Part shown: piece after piece, positions 55,134 to 64,000 of the stretch
Layout: the number at the start of each line of letters is the position of its first letter
How positions within the stretch are numbered: position 1 is the first letter of the stretch
Assembly (NCBI RefSeq): GCF_018128965.1
Contig: NZ_JAAEDH010000019.1
Span: 1 to 64,000, forward strand
Length of the DNA stretch: 64,000 bases
From: Plastoroseomonas arctica
Lineage (GTDB): Bacteria; Pseudomonadota; Alphaproteobacteria; Acetobacterales; Acetobacteraceae
Reading direction: 5' to 3'
The notes under the pieces: generated by a model
Told to the model about the DNA's origin: nothing
The model's input: only the letters and a program-made list of their open reading frames with translations
Databases searched by the model: none
Made by a program: the position numbers and the translations under genes

Positions 55134-55447
55134 CGCACCGCCTCTACTGACAAACTGTGTCGTCCCGACATGCCACCTTCTGCCAGGGACAGACGCGCCA
55201 TCGAGGCGGTCCAAAAATCAGCATGCAGGGTCTTTAACGCACGATCGGGTTCTATCGCGCTTCGCCAGGCTTCACACTGTTCGCAGCGTCGCATCGGCCA
55301 CCGCAGCTCCCCGCAAGGTCGTCGAGACAGTGCGCTGCCATCCGTGAGCGAAAAGGGGCCGTCAAGTCAGTGATCCTGACGTGGATGTGATGCTGATGCA
55401 CGCCAGCGTCCTTCATAGTCTGTGACCACACGTCGTGGTTGAAAAAG
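55134..55447. other. Intergenic region without a clear gene
   Basis: About 314 bases between the divergent acylase and glycosyltransferase genes. A minus-strand frame (55252-55482, GTG start) contains FFNHDVWSQTMKDAGVHQHH followed by IHVRI, which vaguely recalls the end of a murein endopeptidase, but it overlaps the real gene start and is not convincing. Promoters for both neighbours must be here; I see no strong match. Confidence 0.4.
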
Positions 55448-56956
55448 ATGGCGGTCACGCGCGCATGCTTGTCGTCGATCACGCTCTCCGAGGCGGAGGG
55501 CGTGGTGCGCGCACCCTTCCGCGACGAGCTGGCGCGAGCCTCCGACTTCGAGGAACGATTCGACTACCTGACCCTGATCTATGATCTGTTCTGGTCGGCC
55601 GACGGCACCGAAATCATCGGCATCGGGCCACCATTCCATTTTCCGGAAGCCAACAATACGCTGCCGCGATTCGTGGCTCTTCCTTCGGGCGTGCCTTGCG
55701 CCGTGCGTCATGACCGTCGCCCCGGCCGGCCGCTGAACGGCCGTTCGCGGTTCCGCATTGCCGCCCCCAGCGGCACCACGGGGCTCGGCATCGACTTCGC
55801 GGGGCAGCATTGGCTTGCGCATGTCCAGCCGAACCTTTCGCACCTAGCGCTCGATCGGCGCTGCCTCGTCACGCTGACCAGGAACAATCCGTCCGCCTGG
55901 GTGGTGGACTGGATCAACTACCACCACAGACAGCATGGCTTCGACGCATTCCTCCTCTTCGACAACAGCTCATCCAACCCGACGTCGGACGCCCTTGCGC
56001 GGGATATCAACGCGCATTGCCCGTCCATCCGATGCCTCCTGGTCGATGCTCCGTTTCCGTACGGCCCGACCAGCAGCCGTGCCCTGGGCGGGTCCCGCGA
56101 TTCGAATTTCCTCCAGACCGGACTGTACGAGATCGCATTGCGGCGCTTTTTCCTTGATGCCGCCGTGATCGCGAACTTCGATATCGACGAGTTGCTCGTC
56201 GAACGAACACCATCGGCCTTCAAGGCGCTGGTCAGCAGCTCGAGTTTTGAATCGCATCTGGTCCCGCGCTTCAATGTCTTCGGCGACCCGCCGCCCGAAG
56301 GTCGGCTGAAGCGCCATCGCGATGATGACCAGATGAGTTTCAAGCACTCGGTGCTGCCCAAATGGATCGTCAACCCGGCCGCTATCCGCGTGGATGACCA
56401 GTTGCACGTCCACGGCGTCATCGGGCACGGCAAACGCCAAGTCGAACCGGATGCGCTCTACGTCGCGCATTTCTTCGGCCTGTCCCTGGGGCAGGGCCCG
56501 CGCTGGAATGGGGACTCCCGCGGCGAGGCCCCAGCCGAAATTTCGCATATCAAGCAAAACAGCGCCCTCAGACGCCTGCTCGATGTCGCCTTTCCAGAGC
56601 CGGAGACACCCCCTGCCTGGTCGCCTCTGGCCCTCCACAAGGCCGACCTCCTCAAACGGCGCGCTGCCATGGCCCATCATGCCGGCCAGAATGAGTTGGC
56701 GCTGGCCCTGCTCGATCGCAGCGCTGCGGTGGCGCCGGACCACTATCCCTCGCTCGAACTCCGCCGAGCCGTGCTGCTGGCGCTTGGACGTGCCACGGAG
56801 GCAGCGCTGCTGAACCCCCGCCTCGACCGCACCAAACTGCCCCGCTTCTACGAGGTGATGGCGGATTACCACACGCATCGGGCGGAGCCCGCCAAGGCCG
56901 CGGAATGGCGCGCCCGAGCCGCAGCGACCTTCCTGCCGTCGGCGCAGGTAAGCTGA
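55448..56956 (+). CDS. Glycosyltransferase family 2/92-like protein with C-terminal TPR-like tail
   Basis: A protein of 502 residues from the ATG at 55448 (a TTG at 55439 is possible). The centre carries the DUF23/GT92-like pattern: VVDWINYHHRQHGFDAFLLF, DNSSSNPT and a DxD-type metal site in NFDIDELLV (Asp245-Asp247). The region after about residue 400 is helical with a repeated Ala-rich pattern (AAMAHHAGQNELALALLDRS, then VAPDHYPSLELRRAVLLALG) like tetratricopeptide repeats. It would transfer a sugar to a surface glycan or protein. Base composition is somewhat lower in GC than the neighbours, which hints at transfer. Confidence 0.75.
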   Translation: MAVTRACLSSITLSEAEGVVRAPFRDELARASDFEERFDYLTLIYDLFWSADGTEIIGIGPPFHFPEANNTLPRFVALPSGVPCAVRHDRRPGRPLNGRSRFRIAAPSGTTGLGIDFAGQHWLAHVQPNLSHLALDRRCLVTLTRNNPSAWVVDWINYHHRQHGFDAFLLFDNSSSNPTSDALARDINAHCPSIRCLLVDAPFPYGPTSSRALGGSRDSNFLQTGLYEIALRRFFLDAAVIANFDIDELLVERTPSAFKALVSSSSFESHLVPRFNVFGDPPPEGRLKRHRDDDQMSFKHSVLPKWIVNPAAIRVDDQLHVHGVIGHGKRQVEPDALYVAHFFGLSLGQGPRWNGDSRGEAPAEISHIKQNSALRRLLDVAFPEPETPPAWSPLALHKADLLKRRAAMAHHAGQNELALALLDRSAAVAPDHYPSLELRRAVLLALGRATEAALLNPRLDRTKLPRFYEVMADYHTHRAEPAKAAEWRARAAATFLPSAQVS

Positions 56957-57063
56957 CACTGGATTGAAGGGCCCGACGCCAGGGCAAGGCGCATCGGCAT
57001 TCTCCACGATCTGCGCCATGCTGCCGGTTCACGGGCCACGCTGGCCAGACACCGGAGCCGCCC

Positions 57064-58290
57064 ATGGGCCAGACGAACAGCCAGGATCAGATGCTGCGCG
57101 CCCGCGCACAATCCGTCATCCCGGGCGGGCTATGGGGCCACCTGAACGCCGCCAACCTGCCCCCCGGCTACCCGCAATACTTCGCCCGCGCCGAAGGCTG
57201 CCGCCTGTGGGACGTCGATGGCCGCGAAGTCATCGACTTCATGTGCTCCTGGGGCCCCGTGATCCTCGGCCACCACCACCCGGCCGTGGAGGACGCCGCC
57301 CGCGCCCAGTCAGCCCTCGGCGACTGCATGAACGGCCCCGCCCCCGTCCTCGTCGAACTCGCCGAAAAACTCGTCGAGACCATCCCCCACGCCGCCTGGT
57401 GCCTCTTCTCGAAAAACGGCACCGACGCCACCACCGCCTGCGCCACCATCGCCCGCGCCGCCACCGGCCGGCGCAAGCTGCTCGTCGCGCGCGGCTCCTA
57501 CCACGGCGCCGTCCCCTGGTGCTCGCCCTCGCTCGCCGGCGTCACCGCCGAGGACCGAGCCCACATCCTCCACTACGACTACAACGACCCCGCCTCCGTC
57601 AAAGCCGCCGTGGCCGAGGCCGGCGACGACCTCGCCGGCATCCTCGTCACCGCCTTCCGCCACGACATGGCGCGCGACCTCGAACTCCCCAACCCCGCCT
57701 TCGCCCAAACCCTCCGCTCCCTGTGCGACAGCCACGATGCCGCCCTCATCCTCGACGACGTCCGCGCCGGCTTCCGCCTGCACCTCGGCGGCTCCTGGGA
57801 AACCCTCGGCATCCGCCCCGACCTCGCCGCCTACAGCAAGGCCATCGCCAACGGACACCCGCTCGCCGCCATCACCGGCTCCGAACACCTGCGCACCGCC
57901 GCCACGAAAATCTTCACGACCGGATCCTTCTGGTGCGGCGCCGCCCCCATGGCCGCGGCGCTGGCCACCATCACCACCCTCCACGCCCTCGAAGCCCCCA
58001 CCCACCTCAAAACCATGGGCGAGCGCCTCCGCACCGGCCTCGCCGCCAGCGCAAAACGCCACGCCCTCCCCATCCGCCAAAGCGGCCCCCCGCAAATGCC
58101 CCTCATGCTCTTCGACAACGACCCCGACTTCCGCCTCGGCAACACCTTCTGCGCCGCCGCCCTCGACGCCGGCGCCTACTTCCACCCCAAACACAACATG
58201 TTCCTCTCCTGCGCCCACACCGCCGCCGACATCGACCGCGCCCTGGAAGCCGCCGACGCCGGGTTCAGCGCAGTCGCGCGGGTGGGGTAG
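57064..58290 (+). CDS. Class III aminotransferase (glutamate-1-semialdehyde aminomutase-like)
   Basis: A protein of 408 residues. The PLP lysine lies in DLAAYSKAIANGHPLAAI. The phosphate loop is FSKNGTDATTACATIARA, and ALILDDVRAGFRLHLGG supplies the Asp. The Asn/His-rich start (RLWDVDGREVIDFMCSWGPV) is that of GSA-type enzymes. Its true hemL role is doubtful because this gene stands away from haem genes, so it is more likely an aminotransferase or aminomutase for another amino acid. Very high GC with runs of CCC. The TAG stop is followed at once by a family-2 repeat. Confidence 0.88.
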   Translation: MGQTNSQDQMLRARAQSVIPGGLWGHLNAANLPPGYPQYFARAEGCRLWDVDGREVIDFMCSWGPVILGHHHPAVEDAARAQSALGDCMNGPAPVLVELAEKLVETIPHAAWCLFSKNGTDATTACATIARAATGRRKLLVARGSYHGAVPWCSPSLAGVTAEDRAHILHYDYNDPASVKAAVAEAGDDLAGILVTAFRHDMARDLELPNPAFAQTLRSLCDSHDAALILDDVRAGFRLHLGGSWETLGIRPDLAAYSKAIANGHPLAAITGSEHLRTAATKIFTTGSFWCGAAPMAAALATITTLHALEAPTHLKTMGERLRTGLAASAKRHALPIRQSGPPQMPLMLFDNDPDFRLGNTFCAAALDAGAYFHPKHNMFLSCAHTAADIDRALEAADAGFSAVARVG

Positions 58291-58599
58291 GAAGAAAGGC
58301 GGGGGGCGTTGCCCCCTCGACCCCCACCAGGAGCCTAGAGGCCCCTGGACCCGCTTTACTTGGTGCTGGTTCTGGGAGGGTGGCTCTGGACTTTTAGCAG
58401 GGCCTGTCATCGGGAGAGGGTGGCCGAGACACGCTCACCAGCTCGGCGCACACCTCCGGCCACCCTCTCCCGATGACAGGCATTCACGCCAACGCCCCAA
58501 AACCAACCCTCCCAAAACCAAGGACCAAGTAATCCGGGTCGAGGGGCCTGCAGGCTCCTCGCGGGGTCCAGGGGCAGCGCCCCTGGCCTTGCTTTCTTA
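58290..58599. repeat. Family-2 long palindromic intergenic repeat, copy 2
   Basis: About 310 bases between the convergent aminotransferase and amidase genes. The innermost arms, CCTGTCATCGGGAGAGGG plus TGGCCG (58403-58426) and the exact complement (58457-58480), are 24 perfect pairs with a 30-base loop. Further out are GGGGGC/GCCCCC, CCAGGAGCC/GGCCCCTGG, CTTGGTGCTGG and their imperfect complements on the right side. The layout matches copy 1 although inner sequences differ. Stop codons of both flanking genes touch its ends. Confidence 0.85.
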
Positions 58600-60033
58600 A
58601 CCCCACCCACCCGGCCTGTGTTGAGCCCAGGGTCGGTCGCTTTCCAGCGCGCTGGCGAGGTGGAGGAGGGTGGGTTCGTGGGTGTAGGGGCCGATGAGTT
58701 GCAGGCCGGTCGGCAACCCGTCATCGGCGAAGCCGGAGGGGATGGTGATGGCGGGGTGTCCGCTCAGGTTGAACGGGTATTGGTAGCTGGACCAGCCTTG
58801 GCGTGTGATGCCGCAGGGGGTGCCTTCGATGTCGATCTGGTCGTGGGCGGCGTCGAAGGACGTTGGGAGTGCGGTGCGGGTCAGTGTGGGCGTGGCGAGG
58901 ATGTCGTAGGTTTCGAACAGGGTCTGGATCTGGCGGAATAGCCGCGTGCGGGCGAATTGGGCGTCGCGGAGTTGGTGTGCGGTGAAGGCTCGGCCGCGTT
59001 CCATGAAGGCGATGAGGACGGGGTCCATGCGGTTGTGCCATTCGGGCAGGTATTGGGCGCAGCTGATGGCGAAGCCGGCCTGGTACATGATGCGGCCTTC
59101 GTATTCGATCCAGTCGATGGCGGTGGTGACGGGTTCGATGTGGGCGCCGCGGACCTCGAGGGCGGCGAGTGAGGTGTGGGTGTTGGCGAGGACCTCGCGC
59201 TGGACTTTGGGGTTGCAGGCCTTGTCGATGAAGCCGATGCGCAGGCCGTGCAGGGTCGTGCCGGCGAGGTGGGGTGCGACGGGCGTGAAGGGGTGCGCGC
59301 GCAGGCTTTGCGGGTCGCGCGGGCTGGGGCCGGCGATGATGGAGAACATCAGCGCGGCGTCGGCCACGGTGCGGCTGATCGGGCCGGCGTAGACGTTGTT
59401 CAGGAAGCCGTCGGCTGCGGCTTCCCACGGCACGGCGCCGAGCGTGCCCTTCAGGCCGATCAGCCCGCAGCAGGCTGCGGGGATGCGGACGGAGCCGGCG
59501 CCATCGGTGCCGAGCCCCAGCGGACCGAGCCCGGCGGCGACGGCGGCCGCCGCACCGCCGGAGGACCCGCCGGGCGTGCGCTCCAGGTCCCACGGGTTGC
59601 GCGTGACGCCATGGGCGGGGCTGTCGGTCAGGCCCTTGTGGCCGAACTCCGACATGGTGGTCTTGCCCAGGATGATCGCGCCCGCCGCGCGCAGGCGCTG
59701 CACGGTGATGTCGTCGCGGCTGGGGATGTTGTCGGCGAAGATCGCCGAGCCATGGCGGGTGGGGATGCCGGCGGTATCCACCTGGTCTTTGATGTGGATG
59801 GGCACGCCGTGCAGCGGGCCGAGCATGTCGCCGTTCATCACGGCCTGCTCGGCGGCGGCGGCGTCGCGCATCGCGGCCTCGGCGGTGACGGTGGCGAAGG
59901 CGTTGAGGCTGGGCTGGCTGGCCTCGATGGCGGTGAGGATCGCCTGGGTGAGCGCCACCGGCGAGAGCGCGCGGCGGCGGATCAGCGCGGCGGCCTCGGT
60001 CGCGGACAGGTAGCGGAGATCCTCATCGGCCAT
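58597..60033 (-). CDS. Amidase (amidase signature family)
   Basis: A protein of 478 residues. The Ser-cisSer-Lys triad is visible: Lys82 in PIHIKDQVD, cis-Ser157 in GGSSGGAAAAVAAG and the nucleophile Ser181 in GTDGAGSVRIPA. The last motif has GAG where most members have GGS spacing DTGGSIR, a mild variation. The family hydrolyses amides, including glutaminyl-tRNA precursors, but no gatB/gatC is here, so it is a general amidase. The start at 60033 leaves no leader. It is divergent from the binding-protein gene. Confidence 0.92.
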   Translation of the reverse strand: MADEDLRYLSATEAAALIRRRALSPVALTQAILTAIEASQPSLNAFATVTAEAAMRDAAAAEQAVMNGDMLGPLHGVPIHIKDQVDTAGIPTRHGSAIFADNIPSRDDITVQRLRAAGAIILGKTTMSEFGHKGLTDSPAHGVTRNPWDLERTPGGSSGGAAAAVAAGLGPLGLGTDGAGSVRIPAACCGLIGLKGTLGAVPWEAAADGFLNNVYAGPISRTVADAALMFSIIAGPSPRDPQSLRAHPFTPVAPHLAGTTLHGLRIGFIDKACNPKVQREVLANTHTSLAALEVRGAHIEPVTTAIDWIEYEGRIMYQAGFAISCAQYLPEWHNRMDPVLIAFMERGRAFTAHQLRDAQFARTRLFRQIQTLFETYDILATPTLTRTALPTSFDAAHDQIDIEGTPCGITRQGWSSYQYPFNLSGHPAITIPSGFADDGLPTGLQLIGPYTHEPTLLHLASALESDRPWAQHRPGGWG

Positions 60034-60163
60034 GGCGGCGTGTGTCCCGTGGTTGGCGCAAGCGTGGCACGCTGCGCCGGGCGCGGCGAGACGGGTATTG
60101 GGGCTTGCCGCCTTGCCATCCGCCCGTGCAGCCTCGCCTCCGGGCAGAGGGCGGGAGCGTACG

Positions 60164-61735
60164 ATGAGCGGATCAGGGATCGGGCGGCGGCACATCCTCG
60201 CAGGCGGCGCGCTGGCTACGGCCGGCATCATCCGCGCGCCCGAGGCGCGCGCCGAGACCACGCTCAACCTGGTGCTGGAGTCCGAGGTCGTGATCCTCGA
60301 CCCCTACATGACCACCGCGGCCATCACGCGCACCTTCGGCTTCCACGTCTTCGACACGCTCTTCGCGATGGACGGGCAGGGCCAGGTGCGCCCGCAGATG
60401 GTCGAGGGCCATGACGTCGCGCGCGATCGCCTGCGCTGGCGCTTCACCCTGCGCGACGGTCTCGCCTTCCATGACGGCGCGCCGGTGCGCGCCGCCGATG
60501 TGGTCGCCTCCCTGGTGCGCTGGATGCCGCGCGACGCGCTCGGCCGGCTTTTGCGCGACGCGACTGAGGAGCTCAGCGCACTCGACGCCAAGCAGTTCGA
60601 ATTCCGCCTCAAGCGCCCCTTCCCGCTGATGCTGGAGGTGCTCGGCAAGCCCAACGCGCCGGTGCCCTTCATCCTGCCCGAGCGCCTTGCGCGCACCCCG
60701 GGCGAGCAGCGCATCACCGAGATCATCGGTTCCGGCCCCTTCCGCTTCCGCGCGGATCTGTGGCGCCCCGGCAATGTCATGGTGCTGGAGAAGTTCCCCG
60801 CCTATCGTCCGCGCGCGGAGGCCCCGGATTTCCTCGCCGGCGGCAAGCAGGTGCGCGTGGACAGCCTCACGCTGCGGGTGATGCCGGACCAGGCGACGGC
60901 CTCCACCGCGCTACTCGCCAACGAGATCGACTACCAGCAATACGTGCCCTTCGACTTCATCGCGCGGCTCGAACGCGCGCGGCATCTGAAGCTGATGGCA
61001 CTCGGCGGCCTGCACCAGTTCCAGGGCAATTTCCGCCTCAACCATGACTTCCCCCCCTTCAACGACCCCGCGGTGCGGCGCGTGCTGTGGAAGCTCGTCG
61101 ACCAGAACACCATCCTCCAGGCGATCGGCATCCCAGAGCGCTTCCGCGCGCCGCAATGCCCTTCCTTCTGGATGTGCGACGCGCCCTATGCCTCGGCCGC
61201 CGGCGCCGAGGCCGCGCGCTATTCGCCGGCCGAAGCGCGCGCCGACCTCGCGCGCACGAATTACCGCGGCGAGCCGGTGGTGTTCCTCCAGGTGGCAGGG
61301 TCCATCTCGCAAACCGCGGCCGCCGTGCTGGTGCAGAACATGAAGCAGGCCGGCTTCGTCGTGGACGAACAGGTTATGGATTGGGGCACCGTGCTCGCCC
61401 GCCGCGCGCGCCATGAGGGCTGGAGCCTCTTCGCCGTCTATTCCAACGGCGTCGACATGCTCACGCCGCTGACGCATTTCTACATCGCCAGCACCTGCGC
61501 GGATTACCCGGGCTGGTCCTGCGACGCGGCCATCCCGCCGCTTGTGCGCAGCTTCGCGGAGGCCGAGACCCAGGCCGAGCGGCAGCGCATCGCCGACGAG
61601 GTGCAGCGCATTGCCTACACGCTCACGCCCTCGGTGATGTGGGGGCAGTTCACCATCCCGGCCGCCTATCGCGGCGTGCTGCGCAACCTGCTGGAAAGCA
61701 GCTTCCCGATTTTCTGGCAGGTGGAGAAGGGCTGA
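60164..61735 (+). CDS. ABC transporter substrate-binding protein, family 5 (peptide/opine type)
   Basis: A protein of 523 residues; the ATG at 60164 follows GGGAG and opens on a Tat-like leader (GRRHILAGGALATAGII). Family marks: LVLESEVVILDPYMTT, DGLAFHDGAPVRAADVVASL, GSGPFRF and FNDPAVRRVLWKLVDQ. It would bind a peptide or an opine/amine-like ligand. No permease or ATPase genes follow; an enoyl-CoA hydratase gene is convergent with it (three bases between stops). Confidence 0.92.
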   Translation: MSGSGIGRRHILAGGALATAGIIRAPEARAETTLNLVLESEVVILDPYMTTAAITRTFGFHVFDTLFAMDGQGQVRPQMVEGHDVARDRLRWRFTLRDGLAFHDGAPVRAADVVASLVRWMPRDALGRLLRDATEELSALDAKQFEFRLKRPFPLMLEVLGKPNAPVPFILPERLARTPGEQRITEIIGSGPFRFRADLWRPGNVMVLEKFPAYRPRAEAPDFLAGGKQVRVDSLTLRVMPDQATASTALLANEIDYQQYVPFDFIARLERARHLKLMALGGLHQFQGNFRLNHDFPPFNDPAVRRVLWKLVDQNTILQAIGIPERFRAPQCPSFWMCDAPYASAAGAEAARYSPAEARADLARTNYRGEPVVFLQVAGSISQTAAAVLVQNMKQAGFVVDEQVMDWGTVLARRARHEGWSLFAVYSNGVDMLTPLTHFYIASTCADYPGWSCDAAIPPLVRSFAEAETQAERQRIADEVQRIAYTLTPSVMWGQFTIPAAYRGVLRNLLESSFPIFWQVEKG

Positions 61736-61738
61736 GTC

Positions 61739-62536
61739 TCACTCCGCTTTCGCGCCTGGCATCCGATAGCGATCCGCCGGGTCGTTCCAGCCCTTGAAGT
61801 TCGGCGCGCGTTTTTCGGCAAAGGCGGCGCGGCTCTCCATCAGGTCGCTCTTCGCACCATGCTCATGCAGCGCGGCGGCGAGTTCGCGCTGCGCCTCGCT
61901 GGCCTTGGGCCGCATCTGGCGCATCATGTGCACGGTGTTGACGCGCGACGCCGGCGGCAGCGTCAGCAGATGGTTCGCCATCTCGATCGCGGTGGGGACG
62001 ACGGCGTCCGCCTCCACCAGCCGGTTCACGAAGCCGAGCTCGTAGAACCGTTCGGCGGTGAAGCGGAAACCCAACGCCATTTCCATCGCGATGGGGAAGG
62101 GCAGGTTCGCCACATGCCCGTGGTCATAGCCGCCGAGCAGCCAGCGCTTCGCCTCGGAAACTTCGAACACCGCGCCCTTCGCGGCCACACGCAGGTCGGT
62201 GCGTTCGACCAGCATGAAGCCGCCGCCCATCGCGAAGCCGTTCACCGCGGCGATCACCGGCTTCTCCAGCGTGCCGCTGCGGAACGGGTCCTCGATGTCC
62301 AGCGCGCGGCCGCCGGGCGTGGCGTCGGCCAGCGTTTCCTTCATGTCCTCGCCGGCGCAGAAGGCGCGCCCCGTGCCGGTGAGGATCGCGACCTCCAGCC
62401 CGTCGTCGCGGCGGAAATCCGTCCAGGTCTGCGCGAGGGCCACGCGGAGTTCGTGATTGAGCGCGTTGAGCCGCTCGGGACGGTTCATCCGCACCACCAG
62501 CACCTGCCCGTGCCGTTCCGTCTCCACCACCGCCAT
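61739..62536 (-). CDS. Enoyl-CoA hydratase/isomerase family protein
   Basis: A crotonase-fold protein of 265 residues. The oxyanion hole is formed by the CAGEDMKE (after AF) and NGFAMGGGFML segments. The usual catalytic Glu in the second half is present as part of FEVSEAKRWLLGG, while the first is at VERTD. The start at 62536 matches family length. It is divergent from the amidohydrolase gene. Role in acyl-CoA breakdown; substrate unknown. Confidence 0.9.
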   Translation of the reverse strand: MAVVETERHGQVLVVRMNRPERLNALNHELRVALAQTWTDFRRDDGLEVAILTGTGRAFCAGEDMKETLADATPGGRALDIEDPFRSGTLEKPVIAAVNGFAMGGGFMLVERTDLRVAAKGAVFEVSEAKRWLLGGYDHGHVANLPFPIAMEMALGFRFTAERFYELGFVNRLVEADAVVPTAIEMANHLLTLPPASRVNTVHMMRQMRPKASEAQRELAAALHEHGAKSDLMESRAAFAEKRAPNFKGWNDPADRYRMPGAKAE

Positions 62537-62633
62537 GGCGCGCTTCCTTCTGCCGTTGCGCCCAGGATGGCGCAGCCGGCGCACTTGTCCAGGCCACGCG
62601 GCTGGGGAATGCTGCGCACCGGAGGACGCGCGC

Positions 62634-63455
62634 ATGAAAATCGTCGACGCCCAGATCCACATCTGGACGCGGGGCAACCCGAGCGGCCTGCATCGCAAGG
62701 TCAGCAGCTTCACCGCTGAGGAGGCCTTGGCCGAGATGGCGGAGGCCGGCGTGGACGCCGCCGTGCTGCACCCGCCGCTGAGCTGGGACCCGGATGCCAA
62801 CGCCTACGCCACCCGGTCCGCCGCGACCTACCCCGACCGTTTCGCCGTGATGGGCCAGTTCCCGCCGCGCGACCCCGCGCAGCGCCACCGCATCCAGGGC
62901 TGGCGCGACCAGCCCGGCATGCTCGGCCTGCGCTGGGCGCTGCTGCATCCGGCGGAGCAGGAATGGCTGCGCGACGGTTCGCTCGACTGGCTCTGGCCGG
63001 CAGCCGAACGCGAGGACCTGCCGATCGCCATGATGGGCGGGCTCTTCCTGCAGGATTTCCGCCGCATCGCGGAGGCGCATCCGGGCCTGCGCCTGGTGCT
63101 GGACCATTGCGGCCTGGTCCGCACCGGGCAGGATGACGCGGCCTTCGCCAATCTCGACGAGCTCTGCGCGCTGGCCGCGCTGCCGAACGTGGCGGTGAAG
63201 GCGACCGGCGCGCCGCACTACTCGACGCAAGGCTACCCCTTCGCCAACATCCAGGACGGGCTGCACCGCATCTTCGACGCGTTCGGGCCGAAGCGCTTCT
63301 TCTGGGGCACCGACATCACACGCATGCCGTGCAGCTACCGCCAATGCGTGACCTTCTTCACCGAAGAACTGCCCTGGCTGCGCGGCGAGGATCTCGATTG
63401 GGTCATGGGCCGCGCGGTCTGCGACTGGCTGGGCTGGGATTTGGCCTTCGACTGA
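62634..63455 (+). CDS. Amidohydrolase family 2 (TIM-barrel) protein
   Basis: A metal-dependent hydrolase of 273 residues. The first strand VDAQIHIW has Gln in place of the first His of the usual H-x-H, as in several amidohydrolase-2 members. LDHCGLV carries the metal His after strand 5, and WGTDITRMP holds the essential Asp after strand 8. It probably acts on a lactone or carboxylated ring compound. Start ATG at 62634. It precedes a convergent Bug gene. Confidence 0.87.
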   Translation: MKIVDAQIHIWTRGNPSGLHRKVSSFTAEEALAEMAEAGVDAAVLHPPLSWDPDANAYATRSAATYPDRFAVMGQFPPRDPAQRHRIQGWRDQPGMLGLRWALLHPAEQEWLRDGSLDWLWPAAEREDLPIAMMGGLFLQDFRRIAEAHPGLRLVLDHCGLVRTGQDDAAFANLDELCALAALPNVAVKATGAPHYSTQGYPFANIQDGLHRIFDAFGPKRFFWGTDITRMPCSYRQCVTFFTEELPWLRGEDLDWVMGRAVCDWLGWDLAFD

Positions 63456-63461
63456 AGGCCT

Positions 63462-64000
63462 TCACTCGGCGCTGATGTTGTTCTCCCGGATCACCCGCCC
63501 CCAGCGCGCGCGATCCTCGATGATGGCGCGCTGCATCTCCGCAATGGTGCCACCGCGCGGCTGGTAGCCGAGCGAGACGAGCCGCTCGCGCACGGCCGGG
63601 TCGGCGACGATGCGGTTCACCTCGGCGTTCAGCCGCTCCAGCACCGGGCGCGGCGTGGCGCCGGGGGCGGCGATGCCGAACCAGTTGTCGGCGCGATAGT
63701 CCGGCAGCGTCTCCGCGATGGTCGGCACCTCGGGCAGAACCGGCGAGGGCGGGGCGGAGGTAAAGGCGATGGCGCGCACCGTGCCCGCACGGATATGCGG
63801 CAGGATCTCGGCCAGGTTGCCGAACATCATGTCGACCCGCCCGGCGATGATCTCGGAGATCGCCGGCGGCCCGCCGCGGAACGGCACGTGCACCATGCGC
63901 ACGCCCGCCATCGCCGCGAATTGCGCCGCCCAGAGCTGGTAGGAACTGCCCACGCCCGAGGAGCCATAGGTTAGTTCGTCAGGATGCGCGCGGGCATGCG
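63462..64000 (-). CDS. Bug family solute-binding protein (TctC-like), partial
   Basis: The C-terminal 179 codons of a Bug protein; the N-terminus lies beyond the window. The frame is open to 64000 and gives the family loop AHPDELTYGSSGVGSS at the edge, then VRMVHVPFRGGPPAISEII, EVPTIAETLPDYRADNWFGI and VLERLNAEVNRIVADPAVRE. It is the fourth Bug protein in the window. It ends six bases from the convergent amidohydrolase stop. Confidence 0.9.
   Translation of the reverse strand, partial: HARAHPDELTYGSSGVGSSYQLWAAQFAAMAGVRMVHVPFRGGPPAISEIIAGRVDMMFGNLAEILPHIRAGTVRAIAFTSAPPSPVLPEVPTIAETLPDYRADNWFGIAAPGATPRPVLERLNAEVNRIVADPAVRERLVSLGYQPRGGTIAEMQRAIIEDRARWGRVIRENNISAE

Noticed and set aside
57310-58410. 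366-residue minus-strand frame opposite the GSA-like aminotransferase
   Set aside because: Gly/Val/Glu-rich shadow with no motif. The plus-strand gene has a complete PLP site.

Overview
The window is high-GC DNA packed with genes and reads as a chromosome segment of an alphaproteobacterium. The most likely group is the Acetobacteraceae, in the Roseomonas-like part. That placement is an inference from three things: the hemE / oriC-type gap / ppsR-maf neighbourhood, the several Bug-type (TctC) solute-binding proteins, and codon use. I see no rRNA, tRNA, CRISPR array, transposase or phage module.

Left part (1-11 kb). A minus-strand run of three genes of unknown function runs off the left edge. 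It is followed by a YejA-like peptide-binding protein, maf and the pyruvate phosphate dikinase regulator. A gap of about 300 bp (5462-5759) separates the regulator from divergent hemE. In Caulobacter this position is the chromosomal replication origin. Here the gap carries a near-consensus DnaA box, an AT-rich patch and a perfect CtrA-type TTAA-N7-TTAA site. On the far side of hemE lie dnaQ, coaE and aroE, then an MFS transporter divergent from an AraC-type regulator.

Middle (11-42 kb). First comes a JmjC/cupin oxygenase and two tandem repeat proteins with the D-x-DPNDG-x-GNGRG motif. A complete tripartite tricarboxylate transporter (tctC-tctB-tctA) follows. A ccdAB toxin-antitoxin pair comes next, its antitoxin apparently carrying a YdaS/Cro-type HTH instead of a ribbon-helix-helix. 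After these are an orphan Bug protein, a HupE/UreJ protein, an aminotransferase, a NupC-type transporter, rmuC and purH. The housekeeping block aroA-cmk-(membrane protein)-rpsA follows. A minus-strand operon then holds ileS, lspA, a DUF3035 lipoprotein and two M16 peptidases. An orphan serine hydrolase, the LOG-family and ribF genes, an M20 peptidase, a secreted protein of unknown function and a DUF1345 membrane protein complete this part.

Right part (42-64 kb) is catabolic and transport-rich. A sugar-type ABC transporter (binding protein, two permeases, ATPase) is followed on the same strand by an SDR dehydrogenase, an Ldh2-type dehydrogenase, a Bug protein and a GMC oxidoreductase. A penicillin-acylase-family hydrolase, a GT92-like glycosyltransferase, a GSA-type aminotransferase, an amidase, a family-5 binding protein, an enoyl-CoA hydratase, an amidohydrolase and a partial Bug protein complete the window.

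The most unusual signal lies between the genes. I found nine copies of one intergenic hairpin repeat, some doubled into palindromes of about 140 bp, and two copies of a second palindromic repeat about 310 bp long. These elements abut stop codons, and in one case they supply a start codon.
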